The translations under genes and the position numbers were made by a program. The notes beneath the pieces were generated by a model. It saw only the letters and a program-made list of their open reading frames with translations. It was not told the DNA's origin and made no database searches. Below, piece by piece: positions 1-7,893 of a stretch of DNA of 26,531 bases (its first letter is position 1; every line of letters begins with the position of its first letter). This DNA comes from Flavobacterium psychrophilum. GTDB taxonomy: Bacteria; Bacteroidota; Bacteroidia; Flavobacteriales; Flavobacteriaceae. The stretch lies in the NCBI GenBank assembly GCA_945866505.1, contig CAMBHH010000018.1, positions 1 to 26,531 on the forward strand, read 5' to 3'.

Positions 1-954
1 GGTTTGCAAGTTATCAACTCAGATCCAAGACCGGGAATCAAAGCCCTGATTCATCAAATAAAAAAGAAAACTTTAGATATTACTGATGTTGTTTTTATCA
101 TTGCACCCAGAATCAATGCAGCAGGAAGAATCAAACACGGAAATCACGCAGTGGAATTATTATCGGAGTTTGATTTTGAACAAGCACAACAATTTGCGTC
201 AGAAATTGAAGCGTATAATTCCGAAAGGAAAGATTTAGACAAGCAAATTACCAAAGAAGCGTTGGGCCAAATTATAGAAAATAATGAAAAAGAGCGTTTC
301 ACGACGGTGGTTTTTCAAGAAAATTGGCACAAAGGCGTTATTGGAATTGTTGCTTCGAGATTGATAGAAACTTATTATCGTCCGACCTTGGTTTTTACTA
401 AAAGTGGCGATAAATATGCGGCTTCGGCACGTTCTGTCAAAGGGTTTGATGTGTATAATGCCTTGGAAGCTTGTTCGGAGCATTTGGAGCAATTCGGCGG
501 ACATATGTATGCTGCGGGAATGACTTTATTGGAAGAAAATTATCAAATTTTTAAAGATGCGTTCGAAAAAGTGGTCAAAGAAACCATTCACCCTGATTCA
601 TTAACATCAGAAATTTCTATAGATGCTGAAATTAATTTATCGGATATTACTCCAAAGTTGACTCGGATTTTAAAACAATTCGAACCTTTTGGGCCTCAAA
701 ATATGACACCAGTTTTTCTGACTAAGAATTTAAAAGACACTGGTTATGCTCAAAAATTAGGTGCCGATGAAGAACATTTAAAACTTTTTATACGACAAAA
801 TAATTCAGAAAGAATGGCGGCAATTGGTTTTGGGTTGGGTAATAAAATTGAATTGACAACGAACAAAAAGCCGTTTGAAGCGGTGTATTGTATAGATGAA
901 AACGAATGGAATGGCAAAACTTCTGTTCAATTGCGATTGAAAGATATAAAGTAA
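1..954 (+). CDS. recJ: Single-stranded-DNA-specific exonuclease RecJ, C-terminal part (5' truncated by window edge)
   Basis: RecJ is a 5'-3' exonuclease on single-stranded DNA, acting in recombination and repair in the cytoplasm. The reading frame is open from base 1, so the gene begins outside the window. About 317 residues are present against roughly 560-580 for the whole protein, so the catalytic DHH half is mostly missing here. What is visible is the region after DHH, with the ARINAAGRI stretch, then the DHHA1 domain with its GGHMYAAGM signature, then the OB-like C-terminal domain ending at the TAA at 952-954. The TTG at position 4 is an ordinary Leu codon, not a start. The next gene begins 9 bases after the stop, which suggests co-transcription. 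Family assignment is confident from the motifs. Confidence 0.95.
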   Translation, partial: GLQVINSDPRPGIKALIHQIKKKTLDITDVVFIIAPRINAAGRIKHGNHAVELLSEFDFEQAQQFASEIEAYNSERKDLDKQITKEALGQIIENNEKERFTTVVFQENWHKGVIGIVASRLIETYYRPTLVFTKSGDKYAASARSVKGFDVYNALEACSEHLEQFGGHMYAAGMTLLEENYQIFKDAFEKVVKETIHPDSLTSEISIDAEINLSDITPKLTRILKQFEPFGPQNMTPVFLTKNLKDTGYAQKLGADEEHLKLFIRQNNSERMAAIGFGLGNKIELTTNKKPFEAVYCIDENEWNGKTSVQLRLKDIK

Positions 955-963
955 ATTGCACTA

Positions 964-2193
964 ATGAAAAGAATTACTACATCTTTATTCTCGGTTTCAT
1001 TAACCTTTGTGTTTCTTTTTCTACTGGCAAATTGCGCGAACAAAGACAATGATTATGTTGACCCAAGGGGTACAACTTATGCAGGCTCAGAAAGCTGTAT
1101 GGAATGTCATCCGAAAATTTATAATGAGGCGCTGAAAAGCTCCCATTATAAAGCATCGGCTTCAGCTTCCATAAAAAATGTTTTAGGAAATTTTAGGACT
1201 GGTCACAACATTTATATTTATGACAAGGACACCAAAATTGTAATGGAAAACAGAAATAACAATCTATTTCAGGTATATTACAAAAACGGAAAAGAAGTGA
1301 AGGCCTATCGTTTTGATATTATCTTGGGAGCAAAAAAGGCACAAACCTCATTGTTTTGGGATAAAGATAATGTATATGAGCTGCCTCTATCGCACTACAT
1401 TTCAGCAAATAATTGGGGCACAAGTCCAGGTTATCCTCGTAATCAACCATATTTTGATACACCAGTTACAATAGTTTGTTTTGAATGCCATAGCTCAAAC
1501 TTGGAACTCAAACACAAAAACACAAATACAGAAGATTATTTTGGAACTGAAACAACTCCAGAAACAATGAAAAAAGAATCATTGGTTTTTGGTATTGACT
1601 GCGAGCGATGCCACGGCCCAGCAAAAGAGCACACAGAATATCACAAAAGAAATCCAGGATTAAAATTGGCAAAACATATTGTTACTCACAAATCACTTAA
1701 CACCCAACAAAAGTTAGCTGGATGTGTTATTTGTCACTCGGCTGCAGAAAATTTGCAGTCTCGTTTTAAATTTGTTCCCGGAAATTCAATGGCTGATTTT
1801 TATAACGAATCTGTTCCAAATGCGAACATAAATCCTGATGTACACGGAAACCAGTATGGTTTGCTTTCGCAAAGCAAATGTTTTATAGAAAGTAAAAAAA
1901 TGGATTGTACCACTTGCCACGATTCTCATAATGATGCAAAAGAAAGTCTGTCAAAACAATCAGAAAAATGCCTTAGTTGCCATAGTGAAGTCAAGAATAA
2001 TTTTTGCACTACCAAAGTTCCGCACGGAGTTTCATTAAAAGACAATTGTATCGATTGTCATATGCCAAAAAAAGCATCAGGAGTCATTGGATTTTACCTT
2101 TCAGGAAAGTCTGAAATGTCACCTTATTTGTTGCGAACTCACAGAATAGGAATATATCAACAGGAAAACCTAAAGGTTCCTAAAAAGAAATAG
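964..2193 (+). CDS. Seven-heme c-type cytochrome lipoprotein
   Basis: A 409-residue exported protein. The N-terminus (MKRITTSLFS...) is a lipoprotein-type signal with a hydrophobic run and a probable lipobox ending LLANC, Cys24 being the lipidated residue. Asn just before that Cys is tolerated but not typical. Seven CXXCH heme-attachment motifs start at residues 45, 172, 213, 254, 315, 336 and 362. Their arrangement (one early, two in the middle, four late) resembles the cytochrome c554/multiheme family, in which hemes form an electron wire. The redox partner cannot be read from the sequence, because the neighbours are recJ upstream and an MFS transporter 19 bases downstream, neither of them a respiratory gene. 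A role in periplasmic or outer-membrane electron transfer is inferred. No catalytic signature such as the CXXCK of NrfA is visible. Confidence 0.88.
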   Translation: MKRITTSLFSVSLTFVFLFLLANCANKDNDYVDPRGTTYAGSESCMECHPKIYNEALKSSHYKASASASIKNVLGNFRTGHNIYIYDKDTKIVMENRNNNLFQVYYKNGKEVKAYRFDIILGAKKAQTSLFWDKDNVYELPLSHYISANNWGTSPGYPRNQPYFDTPVTIVCFECHSSNLELKHKNTNTEDYFGTETTPETMKKESLVFGIDCERCHGPAKEHTEYHKRNPGLKLAKHIVTHKSLNTQQKLAGCVICHSAAENLQSRFKFVPGNSMADFYNESVPNANINPDVHGNQYGLLSQSKCFIESKKMDCTTCHDSHNDAKESLSKQSEKCLSCHSEVKNNFCTTKVPHGVSLKDNCIDCHMPKKASGVIGFYLSGKSEMSPYLLRTHRIGIYQQENLKVPKKK

Positions 2194-2212
2194 AAGATAA
2201 TAATCGTTATAT

Positions 2213-3481
2213 ATGAAAGTTAAAGACCCCTACGCAGCCTTGCGTTATAAAGAATTCAATCTGTTTTTATTGCTGCGATTTGCTATGGTTTTTGCCTGGT
2301 CGATGCAGTTTATTATCATCGAATGGGAAGTTTATAGCTTAACTAAAAGTGCTCTTTCGTTAGGAATGATTGGATTAATGGAGGTAATTCCGGCAATTGC
2401 CATGGCATTGTTTGCAGGACATATTGTAGATCAAAAAGAAAAAAAAGAAATGCTATTGAAATGCATTTTAGGGTTTTCTATCATTAGTTTTGGACTGTTT
2501 TTATTGACTTGGCCTAGAATAGTAAGCGATTGGTCAACGGATACTATTTTGTATTCTATTTATTTTTTGGTCTTTTTAGGAGGGTTGGTCCGTTCGTTTT
2601 TAGGACCAACGATTTTTTCTTTGATGTCTTTAATTGTCCCTAAAAAAGTATATCCCAACGCAGCGACTTGGAGCAGTTCAGTTTGGCAAATTGGAGCTGT
2701 TGTTGGACCAGCTGTGGCAGGATTTTCAATTACTTTAATCGGCGTACATTGGTCTATGTGTACTATTGTTGCGTGTTCCATTTTTTCATTATTGCTATTG
2801 ACCCAAATTTCTACGAAGCCTATCTTGAATCCAAAAATTGGCGAACCAATAATGGAAAGCTTGAAAGAGGGAATAAAATTTGTGTACACCAATAAATCTA
2901 TTTTGGGAGCATTAACTCTCGACATGGTAGCAGTCCTTTTTGGCGGAGCGGTGGCGCTTTTACCTATTTTTGCTCAAGATATTTTGAAGGTAGGACCTGA
3001 AGGCTTTGGAATTTTAAGAGCGGCTCCAGCTGTAGGTGCGTTGTTAACGATGTTTGTTTCGGCCCATTTGCCTTTTTATAAAAATGCTGGGATTAAGCTT
3101 TTGACAGCTATTTTTGGTTTTGGTATCTGTATCATTGTTTTCGGACTTTCCACTTGGTTTTGGTTGTCGGTTTTTGCATTGTTCATGAGTGGCGTTACCG
3201 ATGGAATTTCAGTAGTGATTCGGCAAACGATTTTGCAGCTCAAAACTCCCGATTCTATGCGTGGTCGTGTAGCTGCCGTGAATTCGATTTTTGTTGGCTC
3301 ATCGAATGAATTAGGCGCTTTCGAAAGCGGAATAACAGCCAAATTAATGGGAACGGTAACAGCAGTAGTTTTTGGTGGAAGTATGACGCTTTTAATCGTA
3401 GTTTTTACTGGAATTAAATTGCCTGGATTTAGAAATCTAGATTTGCAAAAAGATTTGGAAGAACACGAAAATCACAAATAA
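2213..3481 (+). CDS. MFS transporter, EntS-like (MFS_3) efflux family
   Basis: A 422-residue integral inner-membrane protein with many hydrophobic segments, consistent with twelve helices. The N-terminal part (RYKEFNLFLLLRF, then GHIVDQKEKKEMLL between helices 2 and 3) and the later PDSMRGRVAAVNSIF stretch resemble the enterobactin-exporter-like branch of the major facilitator superfamily. By family the likely role is proton-driven export of a small molecule, but the substrate is unknown. The ATG at 2213 follows the cytochrome gene by 19 bases. The stop TAA at 3479-3481 is immediately followed, in the same frame, by the TTG that opens the next gene, so the two are separated by a single stop codon. 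Confidence 0.85.
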   Translation: MKVKDPYAALRYKEFNLFLLLRFAMVFAWSMQFIIIEWEVYSLTKSALSLGMIGLMEVIPAIAMALFAGHIVDQKEKKEMLLKCILGFSIISFGLFLLTWPRIVSDWSTDTILYSIYFLVFLGGLVRSFLGPTIFSLMSLIVPKKVYPNAATWSSSVWQIGAVVGPAVAGFSITLIGVHWSMCTIVACSIFSLLLLTQISTKPILNPKIGEPIMESLKEGIKFVYTNKSILGALTLDMVAVLFGGAVALLPIFAQDILKVGPEGFGILRAAPAVGALLTMFVSAHLPFYKNAGIKLLTAIFGFGICIIVFGLSTWFWLSVFALFMSGVTDGISVVIRQTILQLKTPDSMRGRVAAVNSIFVGSSNELGAFESGITAKLMGTVTAVVFGGSMTLLIVVFTGIKLPGFRNLDLQKDLEEHENHK

Positions 3482-3928
3482 TTGAAAGAGAGATTCAAGA
3501 ATGTAAAAGCAAAAATCACAACGCTTTTAAAGCAGGGTTTAACTCCAAAGGAACTGTGCCAAAGCATTATTGTGTCAGGATTAATTTCGACCATTCCGAT
3601 TCTTGGAATTACAACCTTTATGATTACTACAATTTCATTGAAACGAAAATTGAATTTTCCTATTATGATTTCGCTAAGTTATTTGCTCTGGCCAATTCAA
3701 ATTTTATTGATAATGCCTTTTATACGAGTGGGCGAATTTATTTTTTCCGTTCCTCGAAATCCACATACAGTTGAAGAAATTATCAGTTCTTTTCAAAAGA
3801 ATTTTTTCCAAACCCTAAGCCAACTTTCGTTTGAAATACTTTGTGGTTTGGGAGGTTGGTTCCTGACGGCAGTTCCTATTGCCTTCGGGATATATTGGGT
3901 ATCACTTTTGTTTTTAAACGAAAAATAA
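3482..3928 (+). CDS. DUF2062-type small membrane protein
   Basis: A 148-residue membrane protein. The start of the fold (GLTPKELCQSIIVSGLIS followed by PILGITT) matches the pattern typical of DUF2062: a 'TP..lA.siavG...g..PvlG' helix pair. Two or three further hydrophobic segments follow, the last near residues 121-145. Function is unknown. DUF2062 proteins often sit with glycosyltransferases or transport genes, but that gives no role here. The only start that keeps the conserved N-terminus is TTG at 3482, because the next in-frame ATG is about 46 residues further on and would delete the family signature. The gene lies in the same frame as the MFS gene, directly after its stop. Translation is therefore probably coupled, or a trace of stop readthrough could give a fusion. 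Confidence 0.72.
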   Translation: MKERFKNVKAKITTLLKQGLTPKELCQSIIVSGLISTIPILGITTFMITTISLKRKLNFPIMISLSYLLWPIQILLIMPFIRVGEFIFSVPRNPHTVEEIISSFQKNFFQTLSQLSFEILCGLGGWFLTAVPIAFGIYWVSLLFLNEK

Positions 3929-3963
3929 ACGAAATGGAGTCTGCTGAAAAAATCTGTTTTCAT

Positions 3964-4032
3964 TTTTTTCGGGACAAAAGAGTTGTGTCTGAAAAACCAA
4001 GAGCAAGGAAAAATGGCAGGGACCCGAAAAAA
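3964..4032. repeat. Inverted repeat with 10-bp perfect arms
   Basis: TTTTTTCGGG at 3964-3973 is the exact reverse complement of CCCGAAAAAA at 4023-4032, with 49 bases between. It begins about 35 bases after the DUF2062 stop. The large loop and absence of a T-run after the second arm on either strand argue against a simple intrinsic terminator. Confidence 0.5.
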
Positions 4033-4928
4033 GCATGCATCAATACCAACTTGTGTTAATTGCAATCAATAAGTCTTATCACTATTCAAGTCTCCTTTTG
4101 ATAAGAAATTGAATCCAGAAAACCGCTAGGTCGCATTAGCTAATTTAATTCCGTTTGCTGAGATTTGTAAAATCTATTTGAAAGCTGTCCAAAAAAAGCA
4201 GATTGGCAACTTCTGTTTTGCTATATGACTTTTGGATTTTCTTCAAAATGTACAACTTTTGAACACGTTTTTTTTGTGAATAGTTCCGCTTCATTTTAAT
4301 ATATCGAGTTCCTATTCGATTTCTTTACCTGTAATTTTTTTTGATCCGAGAGCTATTCTCGAATGGGAGATAGTTATCTGCCATTAAAAAACACAAACCA
4401 TTAGATCTAAAAATTAGTCGGATAATCGCAAAAAATATTTGGAAATTTTTAAGGCTATCTTATAAATCAAAATGGTATTAGTATGTCATTAAAATCCATT
4501 TTCAATTTGGAACTGAAGATGATTAATTAACTTTAGAATTATCAAAAATGTATTTTTTTTAATTACTTCAAGAGCGCCTCAAAAATTATATTTAATACAC
4601 TTTAGCTTTTCTTTTGGAGCCTAAAAATGTTCTGCGCATATCGATATTTGGCAATTATCACTGCCAAATAGTGAATATAAAAATTCCAAAGTATAATCTT
4701 TTTAAATTTATAAATAAATTATTTTTTAATACACATCATCAAATTAAATATATACTTTATATAAAATTACTATTATATTAATTAATTTATTTAACACTAC
4801 ATATATTTTATATAACACTATTATAAATTTAATATTCACTACTTATTATTTATTTGTTTTTAATAAACAAGTAATAACCCTATTTTAAAATAATTATATA
4901 CATTTACTTTTGTTTTATACAGTGTATT

Positions 4929-4948
4929 TTATTATTTATAAATAATAA
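4929..4948. repeat. 20-bp perfect palindrome in AT-rich DNA
   Basis: TTATTATTTATAAATAATAA reads the same on both strands. It contains no G or C and sits at the edge of the 12% G+C core, so chance is a real possibility in such biased sequence. It has the shape of a dyad operator, but no gene nearby is known to use it. Confidence 0.4.
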
Positions 4949-5261
4949 TACGAACACCTCAATAACTATTTCATTGTAGAATTTACAACGGACATCAAAA
5001 AAATAGGGCCAAAATAATAGTTTATATCAGTGCTTATCTACCGACAAATATTGATGCAACTGAGTTAAGTGAACCGATAATAACTGCAAAAAATTGTTAG
5101 AATAAAAGATTGAAATTCTGAAGGAGTCCGATATTGAATAAAGCAAATAAAATGCGTGAGGCGCTAACAGTGGGACAAACTGTGTGGGGATGAAAAAAAA
5201 TTTCTAAAACTAAAAAAAGTTGAAAACCTAGCTGCAAAATCCGTTTGACAATTCACTATCT

Positions 5262-5308
5262 CAATAGTAAACAAGCGTAGCGTAATTATGGTTTACTTTA
5301 AACTATTG
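5262..5308 (-). repeat. Inverted repeat immediately after the bioA stop
   Basis: On the minus strand AGTAAAC (5297-5291) directly follows the bioA stop codon and can pair with GTTTACT (5272-5266) across an 18-base loop. A longer, bulged match (CAATAG... with ...CTATTG) reaches back into the last codons of bioA. No U-tract follows, so this is at best a processing or weak termination structure. Confidence 0.35.
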
Positions 5309-6569
5309 CCAATGCTTTTTCAACTACTTCGTATACTTTTTTCAATTGTTCGTCGGTAATGATATAGGGTGGCAAAATATAAACAATGTTGCCCACTGGT
5401 CGTAAAATCACGCCGCTTTCAATAAAGAAATTATAAAGTTTGTTACGTAAACTTCCATAATAACTAGCGGCACTTTCGGTTTGTATTTCTAATGCAAAAA
5501 TAACACCTAGAACTCGCGTTGTGCTAACTTTTGAATGTGATTCTATCTTTTCCTGAAAAGCTAAATGTCTTCTATTTACTCGAGCAATATTATCTCGCAT
5601 TTCCTGTGTTTGCAACAATTCCAAGCTTGCTAACGCTGCTGCGCAGCCTATAGGATTTGCTGTAAAAGTGTGTCCGTGGAACAACGCCTTATTAACATCC
5701 TCATCATAAAAAGCATCAAATATATCTTGCGTAAACGTAGTAATCGCCATTGGGATTGTTCCACCGGTTAATGCTTTGGACAAACACATCATATCGGGTT
5801 TCTCACTTAAATAGTCACACGCAAATATTTTTCCTGTCTTTCCAAAACCAGTCATTACTTCATCGGCTATTGTAAGCACATTACTTTCTTGACAAATTTG
5901 AATTAATTTATTGAGTGATTGGAGTTCGTACATCACCATTCCAGCTGCTCCTTGTACCAAAGGTTCAAAAATAAATCCAGCACAATTATTAGCTTTTATA
6001 GCTTCCCTTAAAGCTAAAAAACTGATTTCTTCTTTTCCTTTTATTGGAACAGGAATTCGAATGACATCAATCAGCATACCTTGAAAAGCCTCCGTAAAAA
6101 ACGAAATTCCACTAGCTGCCATTGCAGCAAAAGTATCACCGTGAAAGGCATTTTCGAAAGCAATTATAGTAGTTTTCTGTTCTCCTTTGTTAAAAAAATA
6201 TTGCAAAGCTACTTTAATAGCTACCTCAACTGCGGTGGAACCATTATCGGAAAAGAATACTTTTTGTTGGTTATTGGGTAAAATTTCCATCAACTTTTCG
6301 GCCAAAATTATAGCTGGCTCGTGTGTAAATCCTCCAAAAAGAACGTGTTCTAAAGTGGTCAATTGTTTGTAAATCGCATCGGCAATAAATTTATTAGAAT
6401 GCCCATAAGGGTTCACCCACCAAGAAGCAATCGCATCGATATATTCTTTGTTGTTTTCGTCCCAAAGCAACGCCCCTTCACCTCTTTTTATGGCAATAGG
6501 AAGTGCAGCCGTTTTGTGTTGAGTATAAGGATGCCAAAGGTATTGGCTGTCTTTTTCTTGTAAAGTCAT
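5298..6569 (-). CDS. bioA: Adenosylmethionine-8-amino-7-oxononanoate aminotransferase
   Basis: BioA converts 8-amino-7-oxononanoate (KAPA) to 7,8-diaminononanoate (DAPA) using S-adenosylmethionine as amino donor, the third-last step of biotin synthesis, in the cytoplasm. The 423-residue protein is a class III PLP-dependent aminotransferase of usual length. It shows the YLWHPYTQ and SWWVNPYGH stretches characteristic of BioA, ADEVMTGFGKTG with the PLP-contacting Asp, and the Schiff-base lysine in SKALTGG (Lys265). The frame stays open to an ATG at 6629, but that would add a hydrophobic 20-residue leader encoded by a heptad repeat array. The ATG at 6569 (MTLQEKDSQYLWHPY) matches the family N-terminus. 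It lies 101 bases downstream of bioD, whose product uses the DAPA that BioA makes. Confidence 0.96.
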   Translation of the reverse strand: MTLQEKDSQYLWHPYTQHKTAALPIAIKRGEGALLWDENNKEYIDAIASWWVNPYGHSNKFIADAIYKQLTTLEHVLFGGFTHEPAIILAEKLMEILPNNQQKVFFSDNGSTAVEVAIKVALQYFFNKGEQKTTIIAFENAFHGDTFAAMAASGISFFTEAFQGMLIDVIRIPVPIKGKEEISFLALREAIKANNCAGFIFEPLVQGAAGMVMYELQSLNKLIQICQESNVLTIADEVMTGFGKTGKIFACDYLSEKPDMMCLSKALTGGTIPMAITTFTQDIFDAFYDEDVNKALFHGHTFTANPIGCAAALASLELLQTQEMRDNIARVNRRHLAFQEKIESHSKVSTTRVLGVIFALEIQTESAASYYGSLRNKLYNFFIESGVILRPVGNIVYILPPYIITDEQLKKVYEVVEKALAIV

Positions 6570-6575
6570 TTTTTT

Positions 6576-6667
6576 AGAATATAGAAAATAGAGGATAGAA
6601 AAAAGAATAAACCCTAAAATTTTAGACAAAGATAGGAAAGTCTATTCTCTTTATTCTATATTCTATT
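6576..6667. repeat. Heptad repeat array in inverted halves between bioD and bioA
   Basis: Five plus-strand heptads run without a break: AGAATAT, AGAAAAT, AGAGGAT, AGAAAAA, AGAATAA (6576-6610). The same motif recurs on the other strand at 6641-6667. Bases 6576-6592 and 6648-6664 are complementary at 15 of 17 positions, so the mRNA of the bioD-bioA gap could fold into a long hairpin just upstream of the bioA start. Confidence 0.7.
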
Positions 6668-6670
6668 GTC

Positions 6671-7288
6671 TTATAAGCTCAACAAATTCTCACGAAATAA
6701 ATCAGCATATTCCTTGATTACGTTTTGATCAAAATAGGGCTCCTGTTCTATTCTCCCAATACATTTAATCCCTGTTTTATTCAAAATAATGGATTCAGAA
6801 GCTTTGTTCTTGTCTCCACTAAAAATGATTCCAGCGATGTTTATTTTTCTGTTTTTAAAAGCTTCGATTGTGAGCAAAGTATGATTGATGCTTCCTAGAT
6901 AATGTCTGGAAACCACAATTACTTTATAGTCGGTTTGGATCAAATCGATGACGCAATCTTTTTCATTTAATGGGACAAAAACACCTCCCGCTCCTTCAAT
7001 GATGAGATGGTTTTCTGTTTGAGGTGCTGCAATTTTTTTTAAATCGATGGTAATTCCGTCCAATTCAGCGGCAAAATGTGGACTTGATGGCGTGTTGAGT
7101 TTATAGCTGTTTTCGTGAATAATGGTTCTATCATTTGAAATATAGCTTTTGATTTTATGGCTGTCGGAATTATCCAAATCACCTGCTTGAATGGGTTTCC
7201 AATAATCAGCTTGAAGCGCTTCGACGATTATGGCAGAGGCAATCGTTTTGCCCACATCGGTTGAAATACCTGTTATAAATAGTTTCAT
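6671..7288 (-). CDS. bioD: Dethiobiotin synthetase
   Basis: BioD closes the ureido ring of 7,8-diaminononanoate with CO2 and ATP to give dethiobiotin. The protein has 205 residues, near the usual 210-240. It begins with the P-loop GISTDVGKT (residues 7-15), the form characteristic of this family, followed by WKPIQAGD with the substrate-binding lysine (Lys31), an EGAGGVFVPL stretch, and the HYLGSINHTLLTIEA helix. It lies upstream of bioA on the same strand, and the two act in adjacent steps (BioA, then BioD). A GGAT repeat cluster precedes its start, and the unrelated gene upstream ends 40 bases away. Confidence 0.96.
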   Translation of the reverse strand: MKLFITGISTDVGKTIASAIIVEALQADYWKPIQAGDLDNSDSHKIKSYISNDRTIIHENSYKLNTPSSPHFAAELDGITIDLKKIAAPQTENHLIIEGAGGVFVPLNEKDCVIDLIQTDYKVIVVSRHYLGSINHTLLTIEAFKNRKINIAGIIFSGDKNKASESIILNKTGIKCIGRIEQEPYFDQNVIKEYADLFRENLLSL

Positions 7289-7299
7289 AGATTTTTAGC

Positions 7300-7325
7300 C
7301 ACGGATGTCATGGATTGTCACGGAT
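7300..7325. repeat. Short GGAT repeat cluster upstream of bioD
   Basis: Three near-identical 7-mers, CACGGAT (7300-7306), CATGGAT (7309-7315) and CACGGAT (7319-7325), spaced 9 and 10 bases apart. They fill the gap between the hypothetical gene and bioD. A related cluster occurs at 11151-11199. Confidence 0.65.
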
Positions 7326-7328
7326 TTT

Positions 7329-7790
7329 TTATTTTTTTAATTTTTTTTCTATCAAATTAATTTTATAATTAGAGAATTTAAAAGCCATTTCACTTTCAAA
7401 TTTATCTACGCTATTTTCTACTGTAGTAAATTCAACATTGATACCTATGACATGATCTCCTGAAAACAAAACTTTACAATTATACATTGGTTCATTCTTA
7501 TTATAACCTATCAAGTAACTTTTGGCATATTCTTTATGATATTCCATTAAACCAACCTTGTTTAAATTTCTTTGAAAGAATAATCTAACATCTTTAATAA
7601 TAACTAAATCAACGTCTTGAACCTCAATATTTTTAAATTTAAGAATTTTTAAGTTATCTTTTGAAACAACTTCATTCAAAACAAAATCAAATTCTTTTGA
7701 ACAAGTATAGGACCTATCAGCAGTCATGAATTTATAAAATAAGAATATTGAAAAAACAATAATACAAATTAGAGAAATTATTTTTTTCAT
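7329..7790 (-). CDS. Small hypothetical protein with N-terminal membrane anchor
   Basis: I do not recognise this 153-residue protein. It begins MKKIISLICIIVF with one hydrophobic segment to about residue 18, then MTADRSYTC. This fits either an uncleaved anchor or a signal peptide, leaving a roughly 130-residue domain in the periplasm. The rest is Lys/Glu/Asn-rich with alternating hydrophobic residues, suggesting a beta-rich fold, and has two cysteines (in SYTC and MYNC). I chose the ATG at 7790. The longer frame starts at a TTG at 7805 that falls inside a good -7 promoter box (7803-7810). It is flanked by repeat sequence and lies between the sigma-factor unit and bioD. Its low G+C and lack of recognisable homology suggest a recent or lineage-specific gene. 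Confidence 0.7.
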   Translation of the reverse strand: MKKIISLICIIVFSIFLFYKFMTADRSYTCSKEFDFVLNEVVSKDNLKILKFKNIEVQDVDLVIIKDVRLFFQRNLNKVGLMEYHKEYAKSYLIGYNKNEPMYNCKVLFSGDHVIGINVEFTTVENSVDKFESEMAFKFSNYKINLIEKKLKK

Positions 7791-7802
7791 AAGTTTAAAA
7801 AA

Positions 7803-7810
7803 CAAAGGTA
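7803..7810 (-). promoter_or_regulatory. Candidate -7 promoter element for the hypothetical gene
   Basis: TACCTTTG on the minus strand fits the Bacteroidota -7 consensus TAnnTTTG, with the ATG 12 bases downstream. No TTG lies at the preferred distance upstream, so the -33 half is weak. Transcription from here would give a leader of under 12 bases and could also read into bioD and bioA. Confidence 0.4.
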
Positions 7811-7893
7811 ATCAACAAACCCAACACTTCCTGGATTTGTTTATTCAAATAGCAACTAGAAATGTAAAATAACCATCCCAAAGCGGACGAATT

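Larger units (their letters stand above)
3929..5297. other. 1.37 kb AT-rich stretch without a recognisable gene
   Basis: No reading frame here has the composition or motifs of a real protein. The longest open frames, near 3793-4065, overlap the DUF2062 gene and have low-complexity, Phe-rich translations. The core at 4681-4920 has only 28 G or C in 240 bases by my count, about 12%. Visible structures are a 10-bp inverted repeat (3964-3973 with 4023-4032), a 20-bp perfect palindrome (4929-4948) and an inverted repeat at the bioA end. It lies between convergent genes (DUF2062 rightward, bioA leftward). It could be decayed mobile DNA or a lost gene, but I recognise no transposase remnant. Confidence 0.7.

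Noticed and set aside
3793..4065. Open frames on both strands around 3793-4065 as small genes
   Set aside because: They overlap the DUF2062 gene in other frames, have biased Phe/Arg-rich translations, and show no motif or start context.
4929..4948. Palindrome as an intrinsic terminator
   Set aside because: It is pure A/T, has no following T-run, and lies about 1 kb from the nearest upstream gene end.
5154..5195. A 13-codon frame at 5151-5192 as a leader peptide
   Set aside because: It has no downstream gene on the same strand and no recognisable regulatory codon run.
6570..6629. N-terminal hydrophobic extension of BioA from the ATG at 6629, which would suggest a membrane-anchored enzyme
   Set aside because: The extension is encoded by the heptad array and low-complexity DNA. 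The ATG at 6569 gives the family N-terminus.
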